Positions 15,930 to 24,121 of a stretch of DNA of 41,451 bases are shown here, in pieces. The DNA lies in NCBI GenBank assembly GCA_020629005.1, contig JAHDEE010000034.1, positions 1 through 41,451 of the forward strand. The letters run 5' to 3'. The stretch is from Chitinophagales bacterium. GTDB lineage: Bacteria; Bacteroidota; Bacteroidia; Chitinophagales; UBA2359. A program made the position numbers and the translations under genes. How positions within the stretch are numbered: position 1 is the stretch's first letter; every line of letters starts with the position of its first letter. The notes beneath the pieces are model-generated. The model did no database searches. It saw only the letters and a list, made by a program, of their open reading frames with translations, and was not told where the DNA came from.

Positions 15930-17027
15930 TTGTATCTCAGACATCTACACCTCCGGAATTACAAGAACTTTATCGAACTGGATACAGCATTTAAAAGAGG
16001 ATTTAATCTCTTTGCCGGTCAAAATGGATCAGGAAAAACAAACTTGCTTGATTCAATCTACTATCTGTGCATCGGCAAGAGCTATTTCAGCCCCCTTGAT
16101 AGGCAGAATATCCGGCATGAGCAGAACTTCATGATTCTTCAGGGAGAGTTTGAGAATCAGGGAGAAAATCTCTCCATTTCCTGCAAACTCGGGCAAGGTC
16201 GAAAAAAGCAGATTTCCTGCAACGATTTGGTATATGGTCGAGTTAGCGAGCATGTTGGAAAGATTCCAGTGGTAGTTGTTTCGCCTGGAGATCACAAGCT
16301 GATAGAAGGAGGAAGTGAAGACCGCAGAAGATTAATCAACGAAGTGCTCTCACAGTTAAATCCTGAGTATCTCCGGAGTCTGCAGAACTACCGAAAGACG
16401 CTAGCCCAAAGAAATGCACTCTTGAAAGCCGATTCTAAGTCTGGGATAGATGAACAACTACTATTGCTTTACGATGCGCAGCTGGAGGAAGCTGGGATGT
16501 TGATTGCCAAAGAACGCTCCCAACTTTGCGAGGCTTTGCTGCCTTTTTTTAATGCTCATCAGCGACACATCAGTCTCCAACGAGAGCACGTTGGCTTGCA
16601 GCTAAAAACCAGCATGTTCGAGGCTTCACTTAGGGATCAGTTGCTGGCCTGTAGACAAAAGGATTTCATCTTGCAAAGAACTACGGTTGGAATACATAAA
16701 GATGATCTCGTTTTTTCGCTCGGTGGAAGGCCAATCAAGCGTTTTGGTTCTCAAGGTCAACAAAAGACTTACTTATTAGCATTGAAACTGGCCTTGCTGG
16801 AGATCTTCAAAAAGCAAAAAAAAATTAGCCCGATCCTTCTTTTAGACGATATCTTTGACAAACTTGACCCCGATAGAATGGGCCGGCTGCTGTCACTTTT
16901 GCAACGCAACACTGGTTCTCAGATTTTTATGTCAGATACTCAGAGGGAGCGGCTAGAGGACTTATTTGCCCTTGAAGGCATATCCTTCAATACAGTCACA
17001 GTCAACAATGGAAAAGTAGAGAAATGA
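15930..17027 (+). CDS. recF: DNA replication and repair protein RecF
   Basis: RecF is an SMC-like ATPase that recognises single-strand gaps and, with RecO and RecR, loads RecA. The 365-residue product starts YLRHLHLRNYKNF as expected and has Walker A GQNGSGKT (30-37). The ABC signature-like segment GSQGQQKTYLLALKLAL and Walker B ILLLDDIFDKLD are near the C-terminus. The only start that gives the canonical N-terminus is TTG at 15930, with no ATG close by. Its stop overlaps the start of the DciA-like gene (ATGA), so the two are translationally coupled. It is divergent from pdhA. Confidence 0.95.
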   Translation: MYLRHLHLRNYKNFIELDTAFKRGFNLFAGQNGSGKTNLLDSIYYLCIGKSYFSPLDRQNIRHEQNFMILQGEFENQGENLSISCKLGQGRKKQISCNDLVYGRVSEHVGKIPVVVVSPGDHKLIEGGSEDRRRLINEVLSQLNPEYLRSLQNYRKTLAQRNALLKADSKSGIDEQLLLLYDAQLEEAGMLIAKERSQLCEALLPFFNAHQRHISLQREHVGLQLKTSMFEASLRDQLLACRQKDFILQRTTVGIHKDDLVFSLGGRPIKRFGSQGQQKTYLLALKLALLEIFKKQKKISPILLLDDIFDKLDPDRMGRLLSLLQRNTGSQIFMSDTQRERLEDLFALEGISFNTVTVNNGKVEK

Positions 17028-17317
17028 AGAAGAAGAAAGACGGTATCCCGATACGCTCACTAATTGAGCAAATGATCCAAAAGTTTGATGTCGAAGACCG
17101 CTTTTCGGAAGCACGAGTTGTAACTTTGTGGCGTAAACTGATGGGGCGACCCATCGTAGACCGAACTAAAAGTGTTTATGTGAAAGATCGAAAACTTTTT
17201 GTCGAAGTGGTTTCAGCCCCTCTAAGGAATGAGTTGCATTATGCAAAGGAAAAGATAAAAAGCATGATCAATGAGGATTTGGGCGAGGAATACATCCTCG
17301 AAGTAATTGTTCGTTAA
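17024..17317 (+). CDS. DUF721/DciA-family protein
   Basis: This 97-residue basic protein matches the DUF721 (DciA) family: IRSLIEQMIQKF, VVTLWRKLMG followed by TKSVYVKDRKLFVEVVSAPLRNEL. DciA loads or interacts with the replicative helicase DnaB in bacteria lacking DnaC. It starts inside the end of recF (4-bp ATGA overlap), a common arrangement for this family and strong support for the call. Bacteroidota members are usually short like this one, lacking the disordered extension of proteobacterial DciA. Confidence 0.88.
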   Translation: MKKKKDGIPIRSLIEQMIQKFDVEDRFSEARVVTLWRKLMGRPIVDRTKSVYVKDRKLFVEVVSAPLRNELHYAKEKIKSMINEDLGEEYILEVIVR

Positions 17318-17367
17318 ACGTTGTACAAAGTATACAGTTGAATAACTGCCACCAAACCAGGGAAATT

Positions 17368-18579
17368 ATGCGAGTTGTATCTCTATTGCTGTTTGTTTTT
17401 CTAAGTCTTGTCTTTCAGCCTGAACTGCACGCTCAACTGAAAGGGGATTTCGAATCTTATGGAGCTGAGGAAGAAACACCCTCTCAAAAGAAAAAGAAGG
17501 AGAAGGAAGAGAAACCTAAAAAGGATAAAAAGAAGCCAGTCAAGAAGAAGCCGGCCAAGAAAAAGAAAGACAATAAAAAAGCTTCATCTAGTAAAAGCAG
17601 TAAACCGCTCACTGCCGAGGAGCAAAAAAAGCTTGCAGAAAAGGAAAAACGCAAGAAGGAGAAAGAGGAGACAAGACTCAAAGCCGAACAGAAACGTGAT
17701 GAGAAAGCCAAGGCAAAGGCCGAAAAACAACCAAACTTATATAACCAACAATTGAATTCCGCCGAGGAATTCTCTTCTAAACAACAATACAGTGAAGATA
17801 GTCCGGAAGATCCCAATGTGCTGAGATTGTCGATCGAGCCTCATCTTTTCTCCAATTTGGATACCATTCTGGTAGTAGAGCAAAAGAAAGAAATCACCTT
17901 TAATGATCAGGAAAACATAAAATACTTCTACAACCAGGCACTATTTAAGCTCAAAGACAGAAGTTACGAGGAAGCGATCACTTTGCTGGATAAGTCAATT
18001 CGTCTAGATCCTGGCAATAAGGAACTACTTCAATTGCGTGGAAATGCCTATGTCGAAATTGCGGAAATAAAGAAAGGAATTCGAGATTTTCATAAAGCCC
18101 TGAAAGTCGACAATAGGGACCCAATCCTGCACTACAATCTGGCAACTGCCTACTTCAAAAAAGGTAAGTACAAGAAGAGCCTAAAGCACTATGATCAGGC
18201 GATCTTGCTGAAGGAAGATTATTGGATGGCCTATCAAGGAAGGGGATCGGTAAGCACCATGCTCAAGAATTATGAGTCTTCGGTAAGAGACTTTAACAAG
18301 GTAATAGATCACAACGCATATTTTGCGCCCGCCTTCAAGGGTAGGGGGGTTGCCAAAGGACTACTTGGTCGATATGATGAAGCGATTGGAGACTTCTCTT
18401 TGAACATTGAGTTGGAGCCCATGGATGGCTTAGCCTACTACTATCGGGGTTTAGCTTTTGTTAGCAATAATCAACCCAGAGAAGCTTGCAGAGATTTGGA
18501 TCGCGCATATGAGCTAAACGTATTACAGGCATTTGGTGACATCAGAAAGTACTGTGAATCCGATTTTCTCGAATACTGA
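17368..18579 (+). CDS. Secreted TPR protein with lysine-rich linker
   Basis: From the ATG at 17368 the protein has 403 residues. A signal peptide (RVVSLLLFVFLSLVF, cleavage after HAQ) is followed by a very lysine- and glutamate-rich low-complexity segment of about 100 residues. At least five tetratricopeptide repeats follow in the C-terminal half (YNQALFKLKDRSYEEAI, LHYNLATAYFKKGKYKKSL, YQGRGSVSTML and similar). A TTG ten codons upstream is possible but would mask the signal peptide. It probably acts as a scaffold in the periplasm or outer membrane; the partner is unknown. The gene ends exactly where the convergent LuxE-like gene ends, with no gap. Confidence 0.85.
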   Translation: MRVVSLLLFVFLSLVFQPELHAQLKGDFESYGAEEETPSQKKKKEKEEKPKKDKKKPVKKKPAKKKKDNKKASSSKSSKPLTAEEQKKLAEKEKRKKEKEETRLKAEQKRDEKAKAKAEKQPNLYNQQLNSAEEFSSKQQYSEDSPEDPNVLRLSIEPHLFSNLDTILVVEQKKEITFNDQENIKYFYNQALFKLKDRSYEEAITLLDKSIRLDPGNKELLQLRGNAYVEIAEIKKGIRDFHKALKVDNRDPILHYNLATAYFKKGKYKKSLKHYDQAILLKEDYWMAYQGRGSVSTMLKNYESSVRDFNKVIDHNAYFAPAFKGRGVAKGLLGRYDEAIGDFSLNIELEPMDGLAYYYRGLAFVSNNQPREACRDLDRAYELNVLQAFGDIRKYCESDFLEY

Positions 18580-19578
18580 TTACCCAACTACCAGGAGATT
18601 GCAACCTCTGATATCACTATGGTCAAGTCTACCCAATACCCGAAACTCATTGGGGCTGATTTTCACGCCAAGGTCATCAGTAGCAATGAAACTACAGGAG
18701 TAGAGATTGCTTAAGTCAATTATATTGATGGCTCCACTTTCTCCTGTAGCCATGTGTGAAAAAGGGTCTTGTACATCTCTTATGAATATAGTCATCCGGT
18801 CGCTGCACTTGAAGACCCCATTTTTCAAGGAGTATGCCTGACTCAATAATTCGGTCATCCCATATTCAGATAATACCTGAGTGCAATTGAATCCACGGCG
18901 AATTCGAGCATGCAATTCTTCCCGAATCATCTCCTTTCTACGACCCTTCATCCCACCTGTTTCCATCACAAGGATCTCAGATCGTCCCTTGGGATATACC
19001 TCTGCAAAGTCCAGCAATGCATAACTAACTCCGATAAGAAATAGCTTCTTTGAACTCTTCTGAAGTTCCAGAATCCGCCGACGCAAGGCAGCGTAATCAT
19101 GCAAGTAAAAGTCCAGCTTGTCCTGACCAGAATGTTGCATAAGATGGCGGACCATGTACACCAATGAAGAATCTTCCCTTTCGAGGTAAGAAGGTAGAAG
19201 GGCAAGAAAGTGGTATTGTTCAAGGGATCCGAAGACAGCAGTAAAGCCATCAATGATGCTGGAATGATAAAGGGATTTTCGAAACACCAAATGATTGCTC
19301 ACATTTCCGCCGGTTCCGCTGCTACGAAATGTGAGTTCATGCTTCTCGATTTGACTGATTACTTCGTGATTTTTGAAAAACTGAATAGGCAAGAAGGGAA
19401 TCTGATCAACAGTCTTGATTTCTCCGGACTCAATGCCCAAAAGCTCTATGTAGCGCTTGTAAATAGGCACACTTTTGGCTTGAAGATGGAAGATCTCCAA
19501 AGCAATTTCATCGAACTGCGAAACGTCGAAGCTGTTTAGCTTTTTGTGAAGAACAGAAAATTCCTTGGCTATAGACAT
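18580..19578 (-). CDS. LuxE-like acyl-protein synthetase/AMP-dependent ligase
   Basis: The 332-residue protein resembles LuxE, the acyl-protein synthetase that activates fatty acids as acyl-AMP. A TFRSSGTGG motif (P-loop-like, AMP-binding), the METGGMKGRRKEM segment and a QVLSEYGMTELLSQAYS motif are typical of LuxE and PaaK-like enzymes. No luxCDAB genes are near, so bioluminescence is not implied. Similar stand-alone genes occur in Bacteroidota, where the product is unknown. It is convergent with the TPR gene with zero spacing, so the two transcripts must overlap at their 3' ends. Confidence 0.82.
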   Translation of the reverse strand: MSIAKEFSVLHKKLNSFDVSQFDEIALEIFHLQAKSVPIYKRYIELLGIESGEIKTVDQIPFLPIQFFKNHEVISQIEKHELTFRSSGTGGNVSNHLVFRKSLYHSSIIDGFTAVFGSLEQYHFLALLPSYLEREDSSLVYMVRHLMQHSGQDKLDFYLHDYAALRRRILELQKSSKKLFLIGVSYALLDFAEVYPKGRSEILVMETGGMKGRRKEMIREELHARIRRGFNCTQVLSEYGMTELLSQAYSLKNGVFKCSDRMTIFIRDVQDPFSHMATGESGAINIIDLSNLYSCSFIATDDLGVKISPNEFRVLGRLDHSDIRGCNLLVVG

Positions 19579-19621
19579 CTTTTGACCGGGGAAAAGCGTT
19601 TATTTACTCGAAAGATGGGCG

Positions 19622-19629
19622 CAAAGATA
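19622..19629 (-). promoter_or_regulatory. Candidate -7 element of the LuxE-like gene
   Basis: On the minus strand TATCTTTG is a perfect TAnnTTTG match 44-51 bp upstream of the ATG at 19578. No TTG stands at the usual distance upstream. Confidence 0.4.
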
Positions 19630-19701
19630 GGAGTTTTGACCTGCAAAGCCCTTATCTGGATACTTACATAATAATTGTGCTAAAGAAAGGGTTATAGCTT
19701 T

Positions 19702-20205
19702 ATGAGATCAAGACTGTTTCACAACCTTATTCAGCTCAGTATCATTCTCTTTATGGTGGGTAGTTGCATAAAGCCGGAAGTGTTTCCCGTCGAGCCAGAG
19801 ATTACTAATGTTTCAGTCCTGCAAACGATGTATGATGGTGGAAATAACGGGTCTGCAGATTCTATTGTTTTTATTATAGAATTTACAGACGGTGATGGTG
19901 ATCTCGGAGTAGATGCTACTGATCAGCTGGCCAATCTCTACATCGAAGACACAAGAAGATCCCATGTATACCCAAATAAAATCCCTGCGATTACTCCGCT
20001 TGGAAACGAGAAGGGAATCTTTGGCGAATTTCAAGTAATGTTGGCTTCAGTTTGTTGTCTTCCGATCTCGGGTGCGCCTTGCACTCCCGACGGAATTTAT
20101 CCAGACCTGGATACCCTGCAGTTCACAGTACAGATTCGAGACCGTGCCAACAACTATAGCGAGGTGGTGGCTGCTCCTCCGATCATTATACGCTGTAATC
20201 AATAA
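19702..20205 (+). CDS. Hypothetical lipoprotein
   Basis: This 167-residue protein has a lipoprotein signal peptide with lipobox MVGSC (Cys22). The body contains an acidic FTDGDGDLGVD stretch that could bind calcium, a Cys-Cys pair and two further cysteines in the last third. I do not recognise a named family beyond similarity in style to small Bacteroidota surface lipoproteins whose core motif is DGDGDLG. An AAAGAAAGGG stretch about 10 bp upstream can serve as the ribosome binding site. It lies alone between the LuxE-like gene and the tetR-alkB pair. Confidence 0.75.
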   Translation: MRSRLFHNLIQLSIILFMVGSCIKPEVFPVEPEITNVSVLQTMYDGGNNGSADSIVFIIEFTDGDGDLGVDATDQLANLYIEDTRRSHVYPNKIPAITPLGNEKGIFGEFQVMLASVCCLPISGAPCTPDGIYPDLDTLQFTVQIRDRANNYSEVVAAPPIIIRCNQ

Positions 20206-20300
20206 CTTTTGCAAAGCTCATTAAGGCAAAAGCATTTCTGATTTCATTTCTGCACATCCTGCACGTAAACTGAATTGCAAACAGCAGGTTTGCTGCTATC

Positions 20301-20954
20301 TTACTTGAAAAAGCTGGAATCATCCGTTTGGTACTGATAGATTTCTTCCGTTTCATGAGAACCGAGTATTCCAAAGAGCTTCATCCGGAAGTATTGATCA
20401 AAAGCATCCTGCGGGCTCAGCTTGTTGGCTTCCAAAAACTTTGGATCCGTAAATGCAGTAAAGAACAACTGATCGGTCATTACCAATACCGAGGTGGAGA
20501 AACGATTGAAAATTCCCTTCTTCATTCCCATTTCGTAATGGGCACCCAATATCTGTATGGCCATATCCCGGAACTCTTCAACCTTTTTCCACAAGAGAGG
20601 GTATCCTTGCTTCAAATCTTCAAGAAACTCAACCGATATACCCGAGATGCGACCGGAGAAAAATTTTAGGGACATGATATACCGCTCAAGAAACGGTTTG
20701 TCTTGATCATTGATTATCTCCTGAAAGCCCCCAACGTCCTTCAGGATTTGCTCAATAGCCAAGGCCATGATTTCTTCTCTAGAGTTAAAATACTTGTAAA
20801 TGGTCGCCTTTGATTTTTCTAGTTGAGCGGCAATCTCATCCATAGTGAAGCTGCTAATTCCCTTTTGCTTGATGATTGGCAATAAGCTCTTAACCCACCG
20901 ATTCTTTTTCTCCGGATCGTCCTTACGATCCTTATCACTCATTTTTCTGCCCAT
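20301..20954 (-). CDS. TetR-family transcriptional regulator
   Basis: The 217-residue protein has a TetR N-terminal helix-turn-helix (about 15-65; GISSFTMDEIAAQLEKSKATIYKYFNSREE, written here in part) and an all-helical ligand-binding C-terminal domain. An internal ATG at 20942 would remove four residues. It is divergent from the alkane hydroxylase gene, with 122 bp between them holding two nearly identical palindromes. The likely role is local control of alkB, and of itself, in response to an alkane-, alkanol- or fatty-acyl-type ligand; this is inference from position. Confidence 0.9.
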   Translation of the reverse strand: MGRKMSDKDRKDDPEKKNRWVKSLLPIIKQKGISSFTMDEIAAQLEKSKATIYKYFNSREEIMALAIEQILKDVGGFQEIINDQDKPFLERYIMSLKFFSGRISGISVEFLEDLKQGYPLLWKKVEEFRDMAIQILGAHYEMGMKKGIFNRFSTSVLVMTDQLFFTAFTDPKFLEANKLSPQDAFDQYFRMKLFGILGSHETEEIYQYQTDDSSFFK

Positions 20955-20971
20955 ATGCTAATTTTCTTTCT

Positions 20972-20999
20972 GTAAACTATTTTTGACAAAATAGTTTAC
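20972..20999. promoter_or_regulatory. Palindromic operator 1
   Basis: GTAAACTATTTT and AAAATAGTTTAC are perfect 12-bp half-sites around a 4-bp spacer TGAC. The site lies 18 bp upstream of the tetR ATG on the minus-strand side and 56 bp centre-to-centre from operator 2. Confidence 0.85.
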
Positions 21000-21017
21000 T
21001 TTCTAAACAAAGTAAGT

Positions 21018-21025
21018 TACATTTG
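21018..21025 (+). promoter_or_regulatory. Candidate alkB -7 element between the operators
   Basis: TACATTTG fits TAnnTTTG. Transcription would start near 21032, inside operator 2, with operator 1 covering the -33 region. That layout fits repression by a TetR protein. No TTG is seen at the ideal -33 position. Confidence 0.45.
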
Positions 21026-21027
21026 GA

Positions 21028-21055
21028 GTAAACTATTTCTGGAAAAATAGTTTAC
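21028..21055. promoter_or_regulatory. Palindromic operator 2
   Basis: GTAAACTATTT and AAATAGTTTAC are perfect 11-bp half-sites around a 6-bp centre, CTGGAA. The outer half-site sequence is the same as in operator 1. It lies 21 bp upstream of the alkB ATG. Confidence 0.85.
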
Positions 21056-21076
21056 CCTCATCTTAAATCCAGACCT

Positions 21077-22180
21077 ATGAATGCTAATGTACTAAAATAT
21101 AGTGCGGTTTTTATCGCCGTCGGATTAGCTTTTCTATCCTTGTCTTCAACAGGATGGTTAGCCTATGTAGCGCCAATCTATATCTTCTTGTTGGTGCCAG
21201 TCCTCGACTTTCTTCTTCCCAGCGATGAACGAAACATGACGAAAGCTGAAGAAAAAATTGCCAAGGCGGACCGTTCTTATGACTACGTTTTATATGCCAT
21301 TGTGCCTTTGCAATTTACAATTCTTGCTTACTTTCTATATAGAGTTAGTGATCCAGGTCTGATGTTGGTTGATCGAATTGCCTACATCTTTACAATGGGC
21401 ATCTCTTGTGTCAGTTTTGGCATTAATGTGGCTCATGAACTAGGTCATAGGCACACAAAAATGGAGCAAAACATGTCCAAAGCACTGTTGCTTTCCACTA
21501 TGTACATGCATTTCTTTATCGAACATAACAGAGGACATCACAAGAATGTTTCGACGGATGATGATCCAGCATCGGCCGATAAGTGGGAGATTGTTTATCT
21601 CTTCTGGATCAAATCTGTTGTACTAGGCTACATCTCCGCCTGGAAATTAGAAGCGGACAGACTTCGAAAAGCAGAAATCCCATTTCTAAGTCTGAAAAAT
21701 GAGATGATACAATACCTGTTGATCCAGATCGGATTCGCAGCCTTGATCGGGATGGCTTTTGGACCCGTGGTGCTGTTACAATTTCTGATAGCGGCTAGCA
21801 TAGGGGTTCTTTTCCTGGAAACGGTCAACTACTTGGAGCACTATGGCCTGAGAAGAGACAAGGTGCAAGAAGGAATCTACGAAAAAGTGCAACCTCACCA
21901 TTCCTGGAACTCCAATCACCCAGTAGGCAGAATCATGTTGTTTGAATTGACAAGACATTCTGACCACCATTACAATGCAAGCAGGAAATACCAGGTGCTA
22001 CGTCACTTTCCAGATGCACCACAAATGCCAATGGGCTATCCTGCGATGATTCTGTTAACCTTCGTTCCTCCTTTGTGGTTTCTTGTTATGCATCGGGAGA
22101 TAGCCAAGTATGAAGAGCGAGTGAAGGGCTTCGAGCAGCAGCAACAGGAATCTAATTTTGGAAATCTGGGTCTCGGTTAG
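21077..22180 (+). CDS. alkB: AlkB-type alkane 1-monooxygenase
   Basis: The 367-residue integral membrane di-iron enzyme has six hydrophobic segments and the complete histidine boxes of the alkane hydroxylase family: HELGHRH (120-126), EHNRGHHKN (149-157), NYLEHYG (251-257, the AlkB-specific box) and HSDHH (294-298). It would hydroxylate the terminal carbon of medium-chain alkanes using electrons from rubredoxin, which is not encoded nearby. A wider substrate range (for example xylene-monooxygenase-like) is possible. Expression is probably controlled by the divergent TetR protein through the two operators just upstream. Confidence 0.93.
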   Translation: MNANVLKYSAVFIAVGLAFLSLSSTGWLAYVAPIYIFLLVPVLDFLLPSDERNMTKAEEKIAKADRSYDYVLYAIVPLQFTILAYFLYRVSDPGLMLVDRIAYIFTMGISCVSFGINVAHELGHRHTKMEQNMSKALLLSTMYMHFFIEHNRGHHKNVSTDDDPASADKWEIVYLFWIKSVVLGYISAWKLEADRLRKAEIPFLSLKNEMIQYLLIQIGFAALIGMAFGPVVLLQFLIAASIGVLFLETVNYLEHYGLRRDKVQEGIYEKVQPHHSWNSNHPVGRIMLFELTRHSDHHYNASRKYQVLRHFPDAPQMPMGYPAMILLTFVPPLWFLVMHREIAKYEERVKGFEQQQQESNFGNLGLG

Positions 22181-22199
22181 TCAGAGAAACGTAGAAGCC

Positions 22200-22946
22200 C
22201 TAGGCGTAACTCATTTCTCGAATGCCTACTTTGTGAGTCCGCAGCTTTGGTAGCAATCTTACATGTTCTTCGAGTTCGGACTTCCATAACATGTAAGCAT
22301 TGCCCATCAAATGGATTCCGTCGTTGGAAAAGTGTTGATTCATTTCTCCGGTGTACTCAGCCATCAACCGGTGTAAATCGATATACTGAAGGCTCAAGCT
22401 TGTGCACATTTTTTGCAATTCTGCGTTGAGCTCAAGAATCTTTAGGTTTTGACTGCCGTAAATATTGGTTTGACTACTGTAAATGGGAAGTATACTTTGC
22501 ACGAAAATCTCTGTGTCAGGCAAGTCATCCGCCAATTGGTTTACCAGCCTACGATAATTAGTCAGGCAATCCCGAACGGAGGCATTTTGGTGTAGGTCGT
22601 TGATTCCCACCATAATAAAAACCTGTCTGGGACGTCTGCCGATCACTTCGTCTAGCCTTTGACGTACATCGTTGATTGTATCACCCTCAACTCCGCGATT
22701 CAAAATCTCGTTGGAATGGAATAACTCATGCCACAGGCAACGTGCAATATGACCGTCACCGAGGAATACAATTTTATTTTTATTATTCGGCATCCAGGTG
22801 AAGTGCGTAGTTTTTTGTTCATGTTTTTTGGCCCACAGGTCATGGACCCACTTCCTGATATACATTCTCACTCCCGCTACTCCACAAACTAACGCAGCGG
22901 CCAGACCAATATTAAGTAGAATCGAAAAGGTTAGAAGCTCCTGCAT
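22200..22946 (-). CDS. SGNH-fold protein with altered nucleophile position
   Basis: From the ATG at 22946 (248 residues) the protein starts with a membrane segment (about 3-24) and then an SGNH/GDSL hydrolase fold. Block I reads FLGDGHIARC where FLGDSxxx is expected, so the catalytic serine is replaced by glycine (codon GGT). Blocks II (NRGVEGDTINDV), III (VGINDL) and V (DGIHL) are intact. It may be a pseudo-enzyme or a binding protein, or it could use another residue. A TTG at 23039 would add 31 residues and is less likely. The gene ends 19 bp from the end of alkB (convergent). The 278 bp upstream show no other gene. Confidence 0.8.
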   Translation of the reverse strand: MQELLTFSILLNIGLAAALVCGVAGVRMYIRKWVHDLWAKKHEQKTTHFTWMPNNKNKIVFLGDGHIARCLWHELFHSNEILNRGVEGDTINDVRQRLDEVIGRRPRQVFIMVGINDLHQNASVRDCLTNYRRLVNQLADDLPDTEIFVQSILPIYSSQTNIYGSQNLKILELNAELQKMCTSLSLQYIDLHRLMAEYTGEMNQHFSNDGIHLMGNAYMLWKSELEEHVRLLPKLRTHKVGIREMSYA

Positions 22947-23224
22947 AGGCCTGAAATTTTGTCTGTGCTGAATCGAGAGCCATAATCTGACCAATCTCAA
23001 TGCACTAAATATGCTTGCTAGATCATCAAATGATAACAATGCACCCTTGTGCTGACAAATTTGAGGCCATTTTGAAGAGGTATTTGAATAATTTAGATGT
23101 TATTTGTCCCAATCAATTGAATTCTGGCGGAATCTTGCACAATGCTTGCAATAAACAGATTTCTATTGCTGCTGCTTATTAAACTTGTCTGCTCTTACGG
23201 AATCCAAATGGGCAGAAAGCAAAA

Positions 23225-24034
23225 ATGAACGCTATGAAACATATTACCGCTTGCCTGCTCATCGTACTTTGTGGTCTATTGCTCAGCCCACAGATTCACG
23301 CCCAAAATTCAAATTCTGGATTGGGTGGTCTTTTCATGAGCAAGAAGAAAAAGAACGAAAAAGCCCAAATTGAGGCAGAAACGCAACGAATTGTTGAGGA
23401 AAAAAAGAAACTGCAGGAAGAAAAAGTAAGGAACAAACGGAAGGCAAAAGAAGCAAAGCCAGACCAAGCAGAAAAGAACACACGCCCAACACGTCCACCA
23501 GCAAAGGATGAGTCAAGCAATACAAGACCGACCAAACAGAGACCAGATAGAACCGATCGTCCTACGAGACCGCCGGTTAAGGATGAGTCAAGCAATACAA
23601 GACCGACCAAACAGAGACCAGATAGAACCGATCGTCCTACGAGACCGCCGGTTAAAGATAAGTCAACTAATACAAGACCGACTAAGCAGAAGCCAAGACC
23701 AGAAAAGACGGAACGTCCAACAAGGCCCCCTGTTCAAGATCCTTCAAAAGAGACATTACCAACTAAACATAGACCACGCCCAGACACGAAAACGGAAAGA
23801 CCACAGCGTGGTGAACGAGATGATCAAGCTAGAGATCGCCGAGAAAGACCAGAACACCAAGGAGAGAGGACCGACAAGCAAAGAAACAAGGAGCAACGAA
23901 AAGGAAAAGGTAGAAAAGCAAGCCAGGCCGGAAAAGCCAAATGTGGTGTGGCTGGTTGCCAGCACCCAGGAAGGCACCAAGGACTGCACAAACATCAAGA
24001 AGTGGTGGCGCCGATCATTTACGACGAAGAATAG
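23225..24034 (+). CDS. Basic secreted repeat protein with Cys/His C-terminus
   Basis: The 269-residue protein has a signal peptide (about 1-26, ending IHAQ), a charged coiled-coil-like segment (about 40-85) and a long, strongly basic, Arg/Pro/Thr-rich repeat region. Two copies of a 25-residue unit (DESSNTRPTKQRPDRTDRP then TRPPVK) are identical in DNA, followed by two degenerate units. The last 30 residues hold a compact CGVAGCQHPGRHQGLHKH motif with two Cys and four His that could bind a metal. I know no family for it. A surface, polyanion-binding or metal-binding role is a guess. Confidence 0.8.
   Translation: MNAMKHITACLLIVLCGLLLSPQIHAQNSNSGLGGLFMSKKKKNEKAQIEAETQRIVEEKKKLQEEKVRNKRKAKEAKPDQAEKNTRPTRPPAKDESSNTRPTKQRPDRTDRPTRPPVKDESSNTRPTKQRPDRTDRPTRPPVKDKSTNTRPTKQKPRPEKTERPTRPPVQDPSKETLPTKHRPRPDTKTERPQRGERDDQARDRRERPEHQGERTDKQRNKEQRKGKGRKASQAGKAKCGVAGCQHPGRHQGLHKHQEVVAPIIYDEE
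23506..23655 (+). repeat. Perfect 75-bp tandem repeat, two units
   Basis: The units at 23506-23580 and 23581-23655 are identical and in frame (25 codons each), starting GGATGAGTCAAGC. A third, diverged unit begins at 23656. Identity at silent positions implies a recent duplication or active homogenisation. Confidence 0.9.
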
Positions 24035-24067
24035 AAATCGGATCGTGAATTCCTGCATTCATGCAGA

Positions 24068-24107
24068 AAAAAGCCGAAGGAGCACTGCTCTTTCGGCTTT
24101 GTCTTTT
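24068..24107 (+). terminator. Intrinsic terminator after the basic repeat gene
   Basis: AAAGCCGAA and TTTCGGCTTT form a stem around GGAGCACTGCTC, followed by GTCTTTT. It lies between convergent genes and may serve both strands. Confidence 0.75.
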
Positions 24108-24121
24108 ACCCCTGTTGATTT

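Noticed and set aside
18580-19578. A bioluminescence (lux) locus suggested by the LuxE-like gene
   Set aside because: No luxA, luxB, luxC or luxD is present nearby; stand-alone LuxE-like ligases occur without luminescence.
23506-23800. Regularly spaced repeats that could suggest a CRISPR array
   Set aside because: The repeats are head-to-tail 75-bp units without spacers, in frame inside a secreted protein gene.
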